DNA of 64,000 nucleotides from Gordionus sp. m RMFG-2023 (GCF_954871325.1 NC_088778.1:2327743-2391742); one strand, 5' to 3'; positions 12,728 to 24,463 are shown, counted from the first letter of the stretch. A program made the numbers and translations. The notes: generated by a model not told the origin, from the letters alone.

Positions 12728-12980
12728 TCACACTTGAAAAGGATAAGACATTTAATCTCTTATCTAATTATACTATTGATTCAAATCCTTTAAAGCAAGC
12801 TAATATTACTATAAAAGCAGAAAGAGAAACTGAATATTTTACAAAAAATAAAATAATTGCCAACAGAAAATAATAACTCATTAAACTTCCTTAATATACC
12901 AACCCACAAGAAACCCATATTTGAAGATAAAAATAATATCCAACATTTTCACTCTTAAACTGATAAAAAATTTTTAATTC

Positions 12981-13119
12981 ATGAGCTTATCAGACCTCAG
13001 CACAGCTTCTACCAAATCTAACTGCCCTTTATGTAATAAACTCGTTAAAGTAACCAAATTGGGGCTATTGCCATCTCATCGAAACCAGAAGATAAAATGT
13101 CCTCAATCTGGGTTTCCCA
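12981..13119 (+). pseudogene. LINE open reading frame, N-terminal piece (zinc finger)
   Basis: From ATG 12981 the frame gives 46 codons and includes CPLCNKLVKV, LLPSHRNQKIKC and PQSGFP. This resembles the C2-H-C type N-terminal nucleic-acid-binding finger of RLE LINEs. It stops at the P-element boundary after ggg-ttt-ccc-a. The same codons resume at 21729 as (g)ttt-ccc-atc, so the break is purely the transposon insertion. The start is the first ATG upstream of the finger. Confidence 0.8.
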
Positions 13120-13149
13120 CAATGATATATATAACTATAGATTGACGAT
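13120..13149 (+). repeat. P-element left terminal inverted repeat (30 bp)
   Basis: Identical, in reverse complement, to 21699-21728. It is close to the 31-bp terminal repeat of the Drosophila P element in length and begins with CA. The 25-bp subterminal inverted repeat follows at 13189-13213, comparable in position to the internal inverted repeat of P elements. Confidence 0.95.
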
Positions 13150-13536
13150 TCATTCATTCAATGCATTATAAAAGTGTCCACACATTGTAATCAGCTGTAG
13201 CGCCATTTTGTAGTTTGGTTATCCATTATTTGTCAGCAAGAAATATTAATATATAGAAAACAAGTCTACTACGATAATTTAGTTTTAAAGGTTTCGATTT
13301 ATGATATAATATTTTATAGTATCTTTTATTCTTAAATTTTCATAAGACTTTTTTTATGAATGTGGACTAGGTGATTATATTTAAAAAATGAATCTAAGAC
13401 TAACCCACCTTTTAATTTTTTAAAATATAGTTTAACTTAATTCTGCACGGATTTATAAATCTTATGTTAATGCATCTTAGGATACATGCAAAACAGATCT
13501 TTTAATATCACTATCATTTATTATTTTATTTAGATA

Positions 13537-16500
13537 ATGGGAGTGTGCTGTGTTCATAATTGTAATAAAACAAATAAAATGGAATCTAATACACATATTT
13601 CTTATCATAAGTATATATATTATTTTTTATATGCAACATATTTATTACATAAAGCATTAATAAGCTACAAACATTGAAAAAAAATCCTTATTTAGTAAAA
13701 ATATAAAGTTTTCTCATTTTTACTGCTAGGACAAATAATGCTTCTTCCTCTTGAGTTGATAAGATTTCTATTTTGAACTTTGCCTAAATATTTTTCTGGA
13801 TAAAATATTAAGTTAGCCATTTTTAAAATACATATTTACTATGATACAGTTTCATTTTTAAATATTTGTAAAAATATTAAAATATATATATTATAGAGGC
13901 TCTGCCAATCAACAAATTTTCACTGATTCAATACTATATTACTAATAACTGATCTGATATTAATATTGATTGTTATATACTATCTATCTTTGTATCAATG
14001 TCATAAATATATCTTATATTTTACTCATTATTATTCACCTATTTTTAAATATAGATTTCCATTAAAATCCAAAGAATTATTGGAAAAATGGTTACATGCT
14101 ATAAATAGAAAAAATTTTATGCCTAATAAATATAGTATTATTTGTGGAAGGCATTTTAAAAATACTTGTTTCATTCAAACTATATCTGGAAAGATTTTAT
14201 TGAAGGAAGATTCTATTCCATCGATATTTAGTATATCTAAGCCACTTCATGATGTATGTTAACAATATCATTACATAGTTAAAACAATATTTTAAAATAT
14301 ATACTTTTTAGATCACGAATGTTTATTCAAATATACAAACACCATTAAAAAGTGATATATTATATGAAAAAGATCCAATTATACATATAACAAATGATCA
14401 TAATTATTCCGCGACATATGAAACATTAAAAAGAAAAATTATTTACCAAGAGGCTATAATTAAACGCTTAAAAAAAAGAGCACATGCTTATTATAGGAGC
14501 TCAAAAAGAGGAAAAAATAAAATAATCAATTTACAAACAATAATCACTTCACTAAAAGATGAAAATTTGTTATCAGATGATGTCGAAAATATTATAGACA
14601 GGCACTTTACAGGGACATCTGCTATATTCCTTAAAACACATATACACAGTGGAGGCATCTCAAACCCACAAAAAAAAATATATACAAGTGAATTCCGTCA
14701 ATTTGCATTGACTATGCATTTTTATTCACCTAAGGCTTACAGATATCTCAAATCACACTTTTGTATGCCTTCGGAATCCACATTAAGGGCATGGAGTAGC
14801 AAGATTGAAATCATGCCAGGTTTATTATAATAATTTTAAAAAAAATAAATTAAATTAAATAAAGGTTTCCTTTCTATTTCATTTACCCAAATTAAAAGCT
14901 ACCAAAAAAAATCAGAAAAGCAGTTATATTGTGTACTTAGCCTTGATGAAATGCATATTAAAACACAAATAGATTATGACCCCCACAAAGCAGAATATCA
15001 TGGTTATGTTGATTTAGGTGATGGGACAAAATCAACAAAGGAAGATAAATCTTGTCCAGAAGCAACAAAGGCACTGTTTCTTATGGCTACATGTCTTAAT
15101 AGCAGCTGGAAAATGCCAATAGCCTATTTTCTAGTTTCACAAATGAATTCAGATATCCTAGCTAATTTAGTGAGAGTTGCATTGTTCAATATAAATGAAA
15201 CAGGAGTTATCTGTAAGGCCATAGTATGTGATGGTTGTGCTGTTAATAAAAAAATGAGCAAACTGCTTGGTGTTAGTATGGATCCTGATAATATCATTCC
15301 ATATATTGAGCTGGAATTTTATGAATCAGAAAAAATATACATGTTACTAGATGTTTGTCATATGCTCAAATTACTTAGAAATCTATTAGCGGAGGAGGAA
15401 ATTTTAATAAATGAATCAAATGGAGAGGTAGCTAGCTAAATTTGGTTAAATATTTATTTTGTATTTATAGTTAATAGATTGGAAGCATATACAAAATTTA
15501 CACAAATTGCAGGAGTGCGAAGGTTTACGTGCTGCAAATAAATTGCGCAAAGCACATATTGCTTTCCAAAAACAAAAAATGAAAGTTTGATAATAAATAT
15601 ATAATTATTAAATATTTTTTAAGGTAAAACTTGCTGTTCAAGTTTTTAGTGCATCTGTTGCAAATAGCCTTCTTTTTGCCCAGCATCAGGAGATTCCTGG
15701 ATTTGAAAATTGTGATGGTACAATTAATTTTATATTGATGATAGATCAGTAAAATAAAAATTATGATATAAATTTATGAATAACTTATAGAATGTTTGAT
15801 TATCTTAATACAAGAAATTGTCTTGGTAAAGGATATAAAGCCCCTTTATATAATAATACAATTGCAGATTATGAAAATCATTTTGACAAGTGCATTAAAA
15901 CTTTAAAATCACTCAAGTTAACAAATGGAACTTATGTCTATAAGTCTAATAAAAAAACATGTGTAGAAGGGTTAATTCTTTCTATGAAAAGCATCCTGGA
16001 AATGGGGAAGGAATTATTAACTGGGGAAACCCCAAAAATGAAGTATTATATTTAATTTATAACAAGAGTTATTCATAAAGCTATAATATAACAATTTTTT
16101 AAGGTTCTTTTTAACATATAAAACCTCTCAAGACCACCTAGAATTATATTTTTGTAGTATTCGTAGCAGAGGTGGATTTAATGATAATCCATCAGCATAT
16201 CAGGTTCGATCTGCTGTTCGCATTTCCTTAATGGCAAAATTGGATGCTACAATTACAGGAAATTGCATTTCCTTAGATAATACTCAATTAATATGTTCAA
16301 ATTTTCAAAATAATCATGACGATGATTTTAATTCTATCAAAACTATTTCAAATCCAATAATACCCCAGGCATTATCTTATTATTTTAGCCAAACAAATCC
16401 TCATATCCCAAAATTATCATTATATTTAGATAATGTAACAACTTATATTTCGGGATATATAGTACAACAACTTATTAAAGAAAAAAAGGTACGATGTGAT

Positions 16501-16896
16501 GTTTGCATTAATGCAATGGTCAGTGATTCATATATTGATAATAATATAAATAATATGCTCATAAATTTTAAAAATAATGGGGGGTTAGTGATTCCTTCAT
16601 CTAGTATGTCTATATTATGCCGAATTTGTGAAAGTTCATTTAGAACTTATCAAAATGATATTAAACGTAAAAATATTATTAAAAAAATGGAAGTGTTGGT
16701 TTTTTCCACAATAATTGGTACAAATATTTTTATTGATCTTACTGAACATATTAATGAACATGAGATTGGTTACAGCCATTTTCAAATTCTTGTAAAATTA
16801 ATTGTTCAAAGGTAATCATTTATTAGTTTTATACTATTTTTTTAAAGATATTTAAATATTAGATTTTTTCATTTTGCTGACTTGAGAAACCAGTAA
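13537..16896 (+). CDS. P-element/THAP9-like transposase, nine exons
   Basis: Exons 13537-13610, 14055-14253, 14312-14819, 14865-15427, 15471-15584, 15624-15748, 15791-16042, 16104-16811 and 16848-16896 join without a stop into 863 residues (human THAP9 is about 900). Visible in order: an N-terminal THAP C2CH finger (MGVCCVHNC, W37, C55-x2-H58, box SIPSIF in place of AVPTIF); a basic coiled-coil stretch (about residues 125-180); the helix-turn-helix-like FALTMHFYSPKAYRYL segment; and an RNase-H-type catalytic region with LSLDEMHIK (D288), VCDGCAVNKKM (D383), LDVCHMLKLLRN and LTYKTSQDHLEL (E625). The last exon ends in NIRFFHFADLRNQ. All introns are GT-AG: 444 bp for the first, 36-61 bp for the others. 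The ATG sits directly before the THAP cysteines. It should bind the element's ends and cut and join DNA in the nucleus. Confidence 0.9.
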
Positions 16897-17449
16897 TTGA
16901 GAACTGGTATGAGGCAAAATCTTACAAAAGCAATACAATTTAATAATCAATAAGTCATGTAAATTAATATTTATATCTTCTTTTATTTTTTAAAAATTAT
17001 ATTGTATAAAGAACAGGCCTTATATAAGACATATTATAAAAATTATGATATTATATATAATCTATGCTAATGTAAATATATTTTATTTTTTATAGGTGAT
17101 GATAGAATCAAAAAGGATGAATGTTTATAATCAAAGATAATATGAATGTGAATCATCACATTGTTAAAAATACATTTTGTTTTTTAAAGTGTACTCTATA
17201 TTTTTATATATTTATTGTATAAACCTTATTTAAATGATTTATATAATAATTTAAACTCATGCAAAAAATGTTATTATTACACTATGTTTTTATTGAAAAA
17301 AAAATAAAAGATGTTTTCATTTGTCATTTATAATTAAGATGAAATAATTAAAACAAAAAAAATTATAAATGATTATTACAATAAAAATTAAGTAAGATGA
17401 GCTCTCAACCCATCTTTTAAGATAGTTTAACTTATTTCATCTAGAACCA
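16897..17449. other. P-element 3' non-coding region
   Basis: AT-rich, with no frame worth reporting. It ends at tctagaac (17450-17457), the left copy of the hAT target duplication. Confidence 0.6.
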
Positions 17450-17956
17450 GGGTTGCCATGTCTCCCCCCATCAGTGGGAGTCTCCCACAATTTTTTAGTT
17501 TACCCACATACATCTCACTCCCACAAAACTCCCACAATTAGAAATCTCCCACAAAAAGCTCCCACAATTTTTTAATTTCTCCCACAATTTTTTTTTTAGC
17601 ATTTCAATGTTTTTAATATATAAATAATAATTTTGAGAGACAGTATTTGATTATTTTTATATTTTTAAAATAAATTTTAAATATTTATTCGAAAAATATG
17701 TCTAGTTCTTTTATTTTATTTTTTCGCTCTAAAATATATTTTTTATAAAATTCTCCAATTCTCCACTCGACATTTTCAAAATTTTTGTGTTAGAAAGAAT
17801 AGAAGTTAGAACAGTATGTATAATTATTATAAATATATTTTAAATTACTTAATATATTTTATATCGTTATCTAGAATTGCAGTACTCCACTCGACATTTT
17901 TAAAATTTTTGTGTTAGAAGAATAGAACTTTTAGAAGTGGATATTATTCTAATCAA

Positions 17957-19066
17957 ATCAAAGTGTATTTACCGAATTGAGGCAGCACAATAATGAATTA
18001 ATACCAATTGGCTGTATATACCATATACTGCATAATTCTTGCAAGAAAGCAATGAATGTACTATCTGTAGATGTCGAAGTAATTGTGATGAAATGTTTTA
18101 ACGAATTTAGTTCATCAACTAAAAGAGTCACTGAATTAAAAGAATTGGTGGAGTGGTCTGATTTTGAATGGTGTGAGTTGTTGCGATATGTACCTATCAT
18201 GTGGTTATCATTAATACCTGCCATCGAGAGAATTTTAAAATTTTACGAACCCTTAAAGAAATACTTCTTAAATAAAGATTTTAAAAGCTGTCCTAAAATT
18301 TTGAAAAAATTTTTCGAGGATGAAATGTCAGAAGCATATTTGGGATTAGTTTCACATGTAGGAAATCTACTTCATGTAGATAATATTCAGTTGCAATCAG
18401 AAGATTCTTTATTGATAAAGATTCACAAAATCATGCTAGCTCTGTTCATCTCTACAGTTAAAAATAGATAATAAATTTTATGGCGCTATTGCTAAAAATA
18501 TCATATTAAAATGTTCAAATATTACTATAATTAACGTATTTTTAAATGAAGCAAATATTTTTATTAAGACAATTTTGGAATATTTACAATCAAGATTTGA
18601 TTTTAATAACTCTATTTACAAGTGTATAAATATTATGACCTTGGAACAGAAACCATCATTTGATGGTTTTTGTAATTTAATAAATATATTAAAATTACCG
18701 ATAGACATTGAAGCCTTGTTTGAAGAGATTGTAATTTTTTACATTTTTTATGATTCGCCAGAATACTTAAAGTTAGATGGTCTAAAAGCAGAGGAGAAAT
18801 GGGTGGAATTTTTTCGTAATAACGATAAATCCCCATGCTTGGAAAAAATTTGCGAGTATGTTTTCTCCTTACCTCATTCTAATGCCTCATCGGAGCGCAT
18901 TTTTAGCCTGATGAGGACTGCCTGGAGAAAGGAGAGAAATCGAATAGCTTTAGCAACATTAGAGGCCGAGTTAATGGTTAAACAAAATTATAAAATGTCA
19001 TGCCAGGAATTTTATAAATATCTTAATAACGACGGTAAACGTTTAGTTCCATTATTTAAATCTTAA
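17957..19066 (+). pseudogene. hAT transposase remnant (central part and hATC domain)
   Basis: Two long open pieces, 17977-18471 and 18575-19066, in different frames. The first includes GCIYHILHNSCKKAMNV and VEWSDFEWCELLRYVP, typical of ZNF862/KIAA1586-like hAT transposases. The second ends in the hAT C-terminal dimerisation motif LPHSNASSERIFSLM...RNRIALATLEAELMVKQNY. The N-terminal third is missing here; its place (17640-17950) holds two copies of ctccactcgacatttt about 120 bp apart. It cannot encode a whole transposase. Confidence 0.85.
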
Positions 19067-19189
19067 ATAAAATATAATTAACTATAACTATTTGACTTTC
19101 TATATTTTATAAAATCTTATTTATACATTTGCATAAAATCAAATAAATTTATTTTTTACATTGTAAAATTAATATTTTGAATATTTTGG

Positions 19190-20066
19190 CAAATCATAAA
19201 AATAAAGAAGCAAATCTCCTCAAACATGACATCATATTAAATCTTATTAATAATTATCCGATAATAGTAATAATATTAAATTATATTCTTCTGATTGCAA
19301 CTCCATATTAACAGCATATAGTAGATTTCCTATATGTAAAATTCCTAAATATACTTCTGCCATTTATTTTTGAAAATTTTTTTTAAATTAGGACAGCTTT
19401 TATAATCTATTTATTTTTTAAAGGTTTGTAAAATTTTAAAATTCTACGATGGCGCATATTAGGAGGAACCTGTCAACCAACATTATGCTGACTCAATTCT
19501 GTAAATACACTCTGGTTTTTGCCAAATTCACTGAGGAATTATCAGATCAGAAAGCTGCCATGCAATTCATTGGTAATGTTAAATCTGCCATATTTACAAT
19601 TATATATGGTTAGCTATGTCTTTGGATATTTCATATCTGGAGAAATTTTTTTTAATAGTTTTATTAAAATGACATTAATTTTGTTGAAATAGGGGAGGAT
19701 CAAGGGAAATGTTTTGATATCTCCTTATTAGATGCATCTGTTAGAATTGCATATGTTTGCACATCTTTCAAATCGTCAAGAATTAACCTTCTGGATTTAT
19801 ATCCTAAAACATTGATGACTTGCTCATTTGTGTTCTACAAAGTATACTTTTCATTTATATTAGTCGTTAAATATTATGGGGAAAGATTCTACCAACATTA
19901 TGATGTTGCTCTCTGAATGTTGTACTGCATGATAGGTATTTACCATTTCCGCAACTGTAGTTGCATCTGTATTATTTCTTATTTTTGAAGAATATTTTAA
20001 TTTTGCAATAGATGTTGATAGACTGCCCTGTACTGATTTATGCTTTGAAGATTTTTGATGCCTCAA
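19190..20066 (-). pseudogene. Inverted hAT transposase remnant (N-terminal and middle part)
   Basis: On the minus strand, 20066-19860 encodes MRHQKSSKHKSVQGSLSTS, then AEMVNTYHAVQHSESNIIM, the N-terminal segment of the same hAT family. It is followed by decayed sequence matching the middle of the protein down to about 19190. This part covers the region that the plus-strand remnant lacks and partly overlaps it, so the element is an inverted composite. Confidence 0.75.
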
Positions 20067-20391
20067 AATATCATATTCCCTTCCCCCATTGTATTAACTA
20101 AATACTGTAGAACAACTTCCCCGCACTGATTATAATTATTTTTTACATTGTAAATTTAAAATTGTTTGTTTTTTTATAAAATCTTATTTATACATTAGCA
20201 TAAAATATATTTTTTTACATTGTAAAATTACAATTTTTTTATAAAATTTTATCTTGTTTACATTCTTTTGTATTTAAAAAAGATCGTTGGTTATTATTTT
20301 TAAACAAAATTAATATATTATAATAAATCAATATGTTATTTTAATAATAAAGATAGTATTTAAGAAATTTTGTGTCGTACTATAATTACCC

Positions 20392-20490
20392 ATTTTGAAA
20401 AATAGTTGGCTATTTTATTTTGAAAAATAGTTGGCTATTTTATTTTGAAAAATAGTTGGCTATTTTATTTTGAAAAATAATTACCTATTT
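20392..20490 (+). repeat. 25-bp tandem repeat inside hAT copy 1
   Basis: Four units beginning attttgaaaaatagttggct at 20392, 20417, 20442 and 20467; the last is altered (aataattacct). The other two hAT copies have a single unit at the same place, so this is a copy-specific expansion. Confidence 0.9.
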
Positions 20491-20536
20491 TATATTTATA
20501 AAAAATAATAAGCGGATAACTAAGTCAATTCTAAAT

Positions 20537-20578
20537 CCCGGCCGCAGGCCGGGTCTTTGCGGGCCGAAGGCCTGCAAA
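20537..20578. other. Twin GC-rich hairpins near the hAT right end
   Basis: CCCGGCC-GCA-GGCCGGG (20537-20553) is a perfect 7-bp stem with a 3-base loop. Two bases later TTTGCGGGCC-GAA-GGCCTGCAAA (20556-20578) forms a 10-bp stem with one G-T pair. Both stand out in AT-rich surroundings. Copies 2 and 3 have eroded versions, for example tttgcggacc...gatcgg near 28370. Confidence 0.8.
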
Positions 20579-20691
20579 TAATTATTTTTTAGCAATTTTC
20601 ATATTTCTCCCACAATTTTTATATTACTCCCACAAAATACCGAATTTCTCCCACAATTTGAAAATTTTGACCTGGCAACCCTGTCTAGAAC

Positions 20692-21645
20692 ACATAATCC
20701 AAAATAATTTTTAATTGACAGGATATTTTTTTATAAAATCTTATTTTCTTAACATAATTAATTAATCCTCATCTACTTTTAGAGTATTGTAGATTTTATT
20801 TAATTATATCTATACAGATCTCTTTTTTTGTATAAATTTTGATTATTATTTTAAGGTATAAATTACTTACCTAAAATTAAAAGTACCAGCAACTACAATA
20901 AATATAAGTACATCATTTTTATTTATTAATAAGATATGAATCATAAAATATTATTATATTTAATAATAAGGATTCCATAAATGAACAATAAGTGGATAAT
21001 AAGATTTTTAATGAAACATCAAGTGAATTTGATAAAATTATAAAAACTAATTTTATTAAAAAAATTAACAAATATATATAAAAATATAAATGATTTTGAT
21101 ATTTGCAATTAATATGTATAAAATAAATTAGATATTCTAATAAATGATTGGGGGTTAAATAATTGAGGAATGTTTAAAAATAATTTATTTTTATAATAAT
21201 ATTAATCAAATAGATAAATTAACTTAAAACTATGATTGAAAGATGTATTTTCTTGACTGAGTCAAAGGAATCTGTGTGATAAGTTTTTTTGGCAATTATA
21301 TATAGGCAGTGGACCTTATTTGGTTGAATATTTGAGGGTGTATTAGATATAAGTATGGAATATTTTGTATGGGTATAATTTTGGTGATTTTTGTTTCAGT
21401 GATGTTGTAGCAATCTATGTTTCTGAATAATTTCTGGGTGAAAGTAATTTAATGATATTATGTACTACTATTGGATTAAATGTTGAGTTTTTTTATTTTA
21501 GAGAATACCCATGTAATTTAATTGAAGATCAGTTGAGGTTAGGATTCATTTGATTATTTTACATAATTACATTAAAAATTATTAGTAAAATTGTTAAATT
21601 TTTAAAAATTATTATCATTGTTGAGGCATTTGATCAACGTACAAG
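20692..21645. other. P-element right non-coding arm
   Basis: AT-rich DNA between the hAT insertion and the 25-bp subterminal inverted repeat at 21646-21670. No coding potential seen. Confidence 0.6.
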
Positions 21646-21728
21646 CTACAAAATGGCGCTACAGCTGATTTCAATAGGTGGAAGTTTTTTTATGCATGAT
21701 CGTCAATCTATAGTTATATATATCATTG

Positions 21729-24463
21729 GTTTCCCATCTTATCACCAGCTATCCCTCGAACCCTAAATGCCTTTTCTGCCCTTGCCCTCGCACAACCTAT
21801 AGTTACCATTCCCACGTTGACTGATGTGCCTACTAGCCCAATAGTCCCCACCTCAACCGCCGAAAATGCTCTCACTTTCAATCCAACCGACTCCACAGAT
21901 ATAGAAATATTTCTAGTCACACCAAAACCATTTGTGATTTCACGTATACCTAAGGGAGCAAGACTTCAAGTTGCCAAACACCTCTCAAAGAACTTGACTT
22001 CCTTGATAAATAATTATTCTTCCATAAAACACTGGCTAGACACTCTGTCATTTGCCTTTACTACCTTGCAAGTTCCTTATCCTGCCAGTAAAAAATCTCT
22101 GACACAGCAAATCAAGGATGCTACTATCTACCCCTTACCCATCAATCACTTTTCCACATCTTTTAAAGATGATGACACTGATAAAAATAAAAATCACAAA
22201 GATGACCTACTCACCAAGGTCAATCTTATATCTAAAAAGCTGGATAACCTGAATGTTAAATCCGCCATACGACTGGCAACATCTGACAATAAGCTAGATC
22301 CCTACGATCAAACAACTTATCAAGCTCTTCTCCTAAAACACCACCCACACGATCTTAAGGACGAAATACCGTCTTACCTCGAAGCTCCTCTAATTGCAAC
22401 CACTTTCACCTCAAGCGAGGTTAGAAAGGCTATTCTCTCCTTCAAACGCGATTCTTCACCGGGGGTTGATGGGTTTCGCCCAATATTCCTACAGGATCTA
22501 ACCGCACCTTACATCACACAACAATGCGACGTTTTGGAAAAAATTACTCAACTCATCAACCGTATGCTTGTTGGAGGCTTACCACCCGCCATTATTCCAC
22601 TCCTTTATGGAGCTAAACTCATCGCCCTCCACAAACCTAATAAAGATATTCGCCCTATCGCTATTGGAACCACTTGGCGCCGATTAACCGCAAAGCTAGT
22701 AGTGAGCAGAATATTGTTCACAGTATCTAATCACCTGTGCCCTAATCAATTAGGAGTCAACGTAAAAGGGGGATGCGAGGTATCCTTACACATGACCAGA
22801 ATGTATCTACAAACAGACCCCAGTGACGATATCCTAATTAAGATAGATTTTTCAAACGCTTTTAACTCTCTAAAACGTACAGCGTTTCTTAATCCCATCC
22901 TTACCCTTTACCCAGAATACTCGCACTTCATCTTCGATTGTTATGCTAGTCCATCGCATCTTCAATTTGGAGATAGATTGATTCCTTCTAGTAGTGGAAT
23001 ACAACAAGGTGACCCTCTAAGCTCCTTCTTATTCAGTCTGGGCATTAATAGCCTAATACAAAGCATAAATACCAATGTAAACTAAACCTTCATAACTGGT
23101 ATATCGACGATGGTATACTAGGCGGCTCACCCAGCGAAGTTATGAAGGCGGTCGAAATAATAAAATCCAGCGAGAGCAGTTTGGGACTGCGAATCAATCA
23201 AGACAAGAGCGAATATTGTCCTCTTGGAATCATCGACCTTAACTATGATCCTATGTTCAATCATACACCATTGAACTCGACACTCTACTAGAGATATCCC
23301 TTATGCGCGGTACACTATCTCGCCTCCCAGCCCACCAAACGTTCTTTCTATTAAAGAACTACCTTCTAATCCCAAAACTACTATATACACTCCGATCGTC
23401 ACGTATCTTCCAATACGACGTCAACCTCGCTGCACACGAGCTAGAGATTAAACACCTTACAGAGGATATACTCAATCTCAAATTCGGAGACCTATCTTGG
23501 CTACAAGCTACCTTGCCAACCAAATCCGGCGGCATTGGCATACGATCGCCTTCCCTACTCTCTGTTAGTGCGTTCATATCCTCTCGCCTGTCCTGCGAGC
23601 CCATCATACACGCACTCACAAAACATCCTGACCCTTTACTTCCGCAGGCAATTGATCTATGGAAATCTCTTTCATTAGTCGATCCTCCCTCATCGACACT
23701 GCAGAAGGACTGGGATAAGCCTCTAGTTGGCAACTCCGTTGCATACCTTAAATCGAGGAGCCAACCCGAGGACCATTCTCTACTCTTCTCCATTTCCGCA
23801 GACAGCGGGTATGAATTTCTCGAAGCTTTTCCATCGCGAAACCTTGACCAGCTCCTAAGCAATGATGAGCTACGTCACGCCATCGGTCTAAGACTTAATT
23901 GTGATATGGTAATACCCTATCACTGCATCCTTTGTCAAACGCCGGTCAACTCCAAAGGCCGTCACTCTTTACACTGCAAGCACTGTAGAGGCAGATTCAT
24001 TAGACATTCAAAATGCAATGATACTATTGCCAGGGCCCTAAAATCTGCCGGTATCCCATCAACCCTAGAACCCACTGGACTCTACAATTCTGATGGTAAG
24101 CGTCCCAATGGCTCTACCATAATCCCTTGGAAGAGGGGGGAATTTCTAACCTGGGATTTCTCATGCATCGATCCCCTTGCCCCTTCCAATATAAATAGAG
24201 ATGCTCTAGTAGACGCCGAGACGAATAAACTCGCTAAATATTCGCCATCGCTTCCGGCCAATTACACATTCCTACCACTAATCGCCACGACTCTAACATC
24301 GTTAGGCTCTCACGTCCTTGCCTCCTTTAAAGATCTGGGGAAACGGATCTCTACTAGGACCGAAGATCCCAACGAGGGTTACTACCTACGCCAAAGATTA
24401 GCCCTCAATATAATAAAATCCAATTACCTCAGCTTCATATTCTCAATGACTGATACCCCCTAA
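21729..24463 (+). pseudogene. LINE reverse transcriptase and restriction-like endonuclease
   Basis: Continuation of the frame cut at 13119. 21730-23085 covers the linker and most of the RT: SSPGVDGFRP, LHKPNKDIRPIAIGTTWRRL, ILIKIDFSNAFNSL (motif A), SSGIQQGDPLSSFLFSLGI (motif B). One frame change at about 23080 precedes NWYIDDGILGG (motif C, catalytic DD), and another lies around 23250-23300. 23303-24463 holds the thumb region (LPTKSGGIGIRSP), a zinc knuckle C-x2-C...H-x4-C (CILCQTP...HSLHCKHC) and the endonuclease (DGKRPNG...WKRGEFLTWDFSCIDP, YYLRQRLALNIIKSNY). The family's catalytic RPDG is RPNG here, whereas the related copy at 61.2 kb has RPDG. Apart from the insertion, two frameshifts and this residue, the reading frame is well kept, suggesting a fairly young copy. 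Which RLE clade it belongs to cannot be settled by eye. Confidence 0.88.

Larger units (their letters stand above)
17458..20683 (+). mobile_element. hAT transposon copy 1, nested in the P element
   Basis: The element starts CAGGGTTGCCATG and ends TGGCAACCCTG, about 11 bp of inverted terminal repeat. It is flanked by an exact 8-bp duplication, tctagaac (17450-17457 and 20684-20691), the length hAT elements make. Subterminal motifs of the type CTCCCACAATTTTT occur several times near both ends. Inside are a plus-strand transposase remnant (17957-19066) and an inverted remnant of the N-terminal and middle part (about 19190-20066). It lies outside the P transposase gene. Related copies are at 28263-30569 and 56590-59794. 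Confidence 0.95.
13120..21728 (+). mobile_element. P/THAP9-type DNA transposon, apparently complete
   Basis: The element is 8,609 bp. Its ends are perfect 30-bp inverted repeats beginning CAATGATATATATAACTATA (13120-13149 and 21699-21728). A second perfect 25-bp inverted pair containing CAGCTGTAGCGCC lies at 13189-13213 and 21646-21670. It is flanked by an exact 8-bp duplication, gtttccca (13112-13119 and 21729-21736), the length P elements make. It carries a nine-exon transposase (13537-16896) on the same strand. Without the nested hAT and its duplication the element would be about 5.4 kb. Insertion split the LINE frame at 12981/21729. End structure, target duplication length and protein all agree with the P superfamily. 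Confidence 0.95.

Noticed and set aside
12860-12980. 5' end and target duplication of the large LINE
   Set aside because: I found no sequence here repeated after the A-rich tail at 24560-24600.
23359-23862. 167-codon minus-strand frame
   Set aside because: Antisense shadow of the LINE thumb/endonuclease region, which has clear family motifs on the plus strand.
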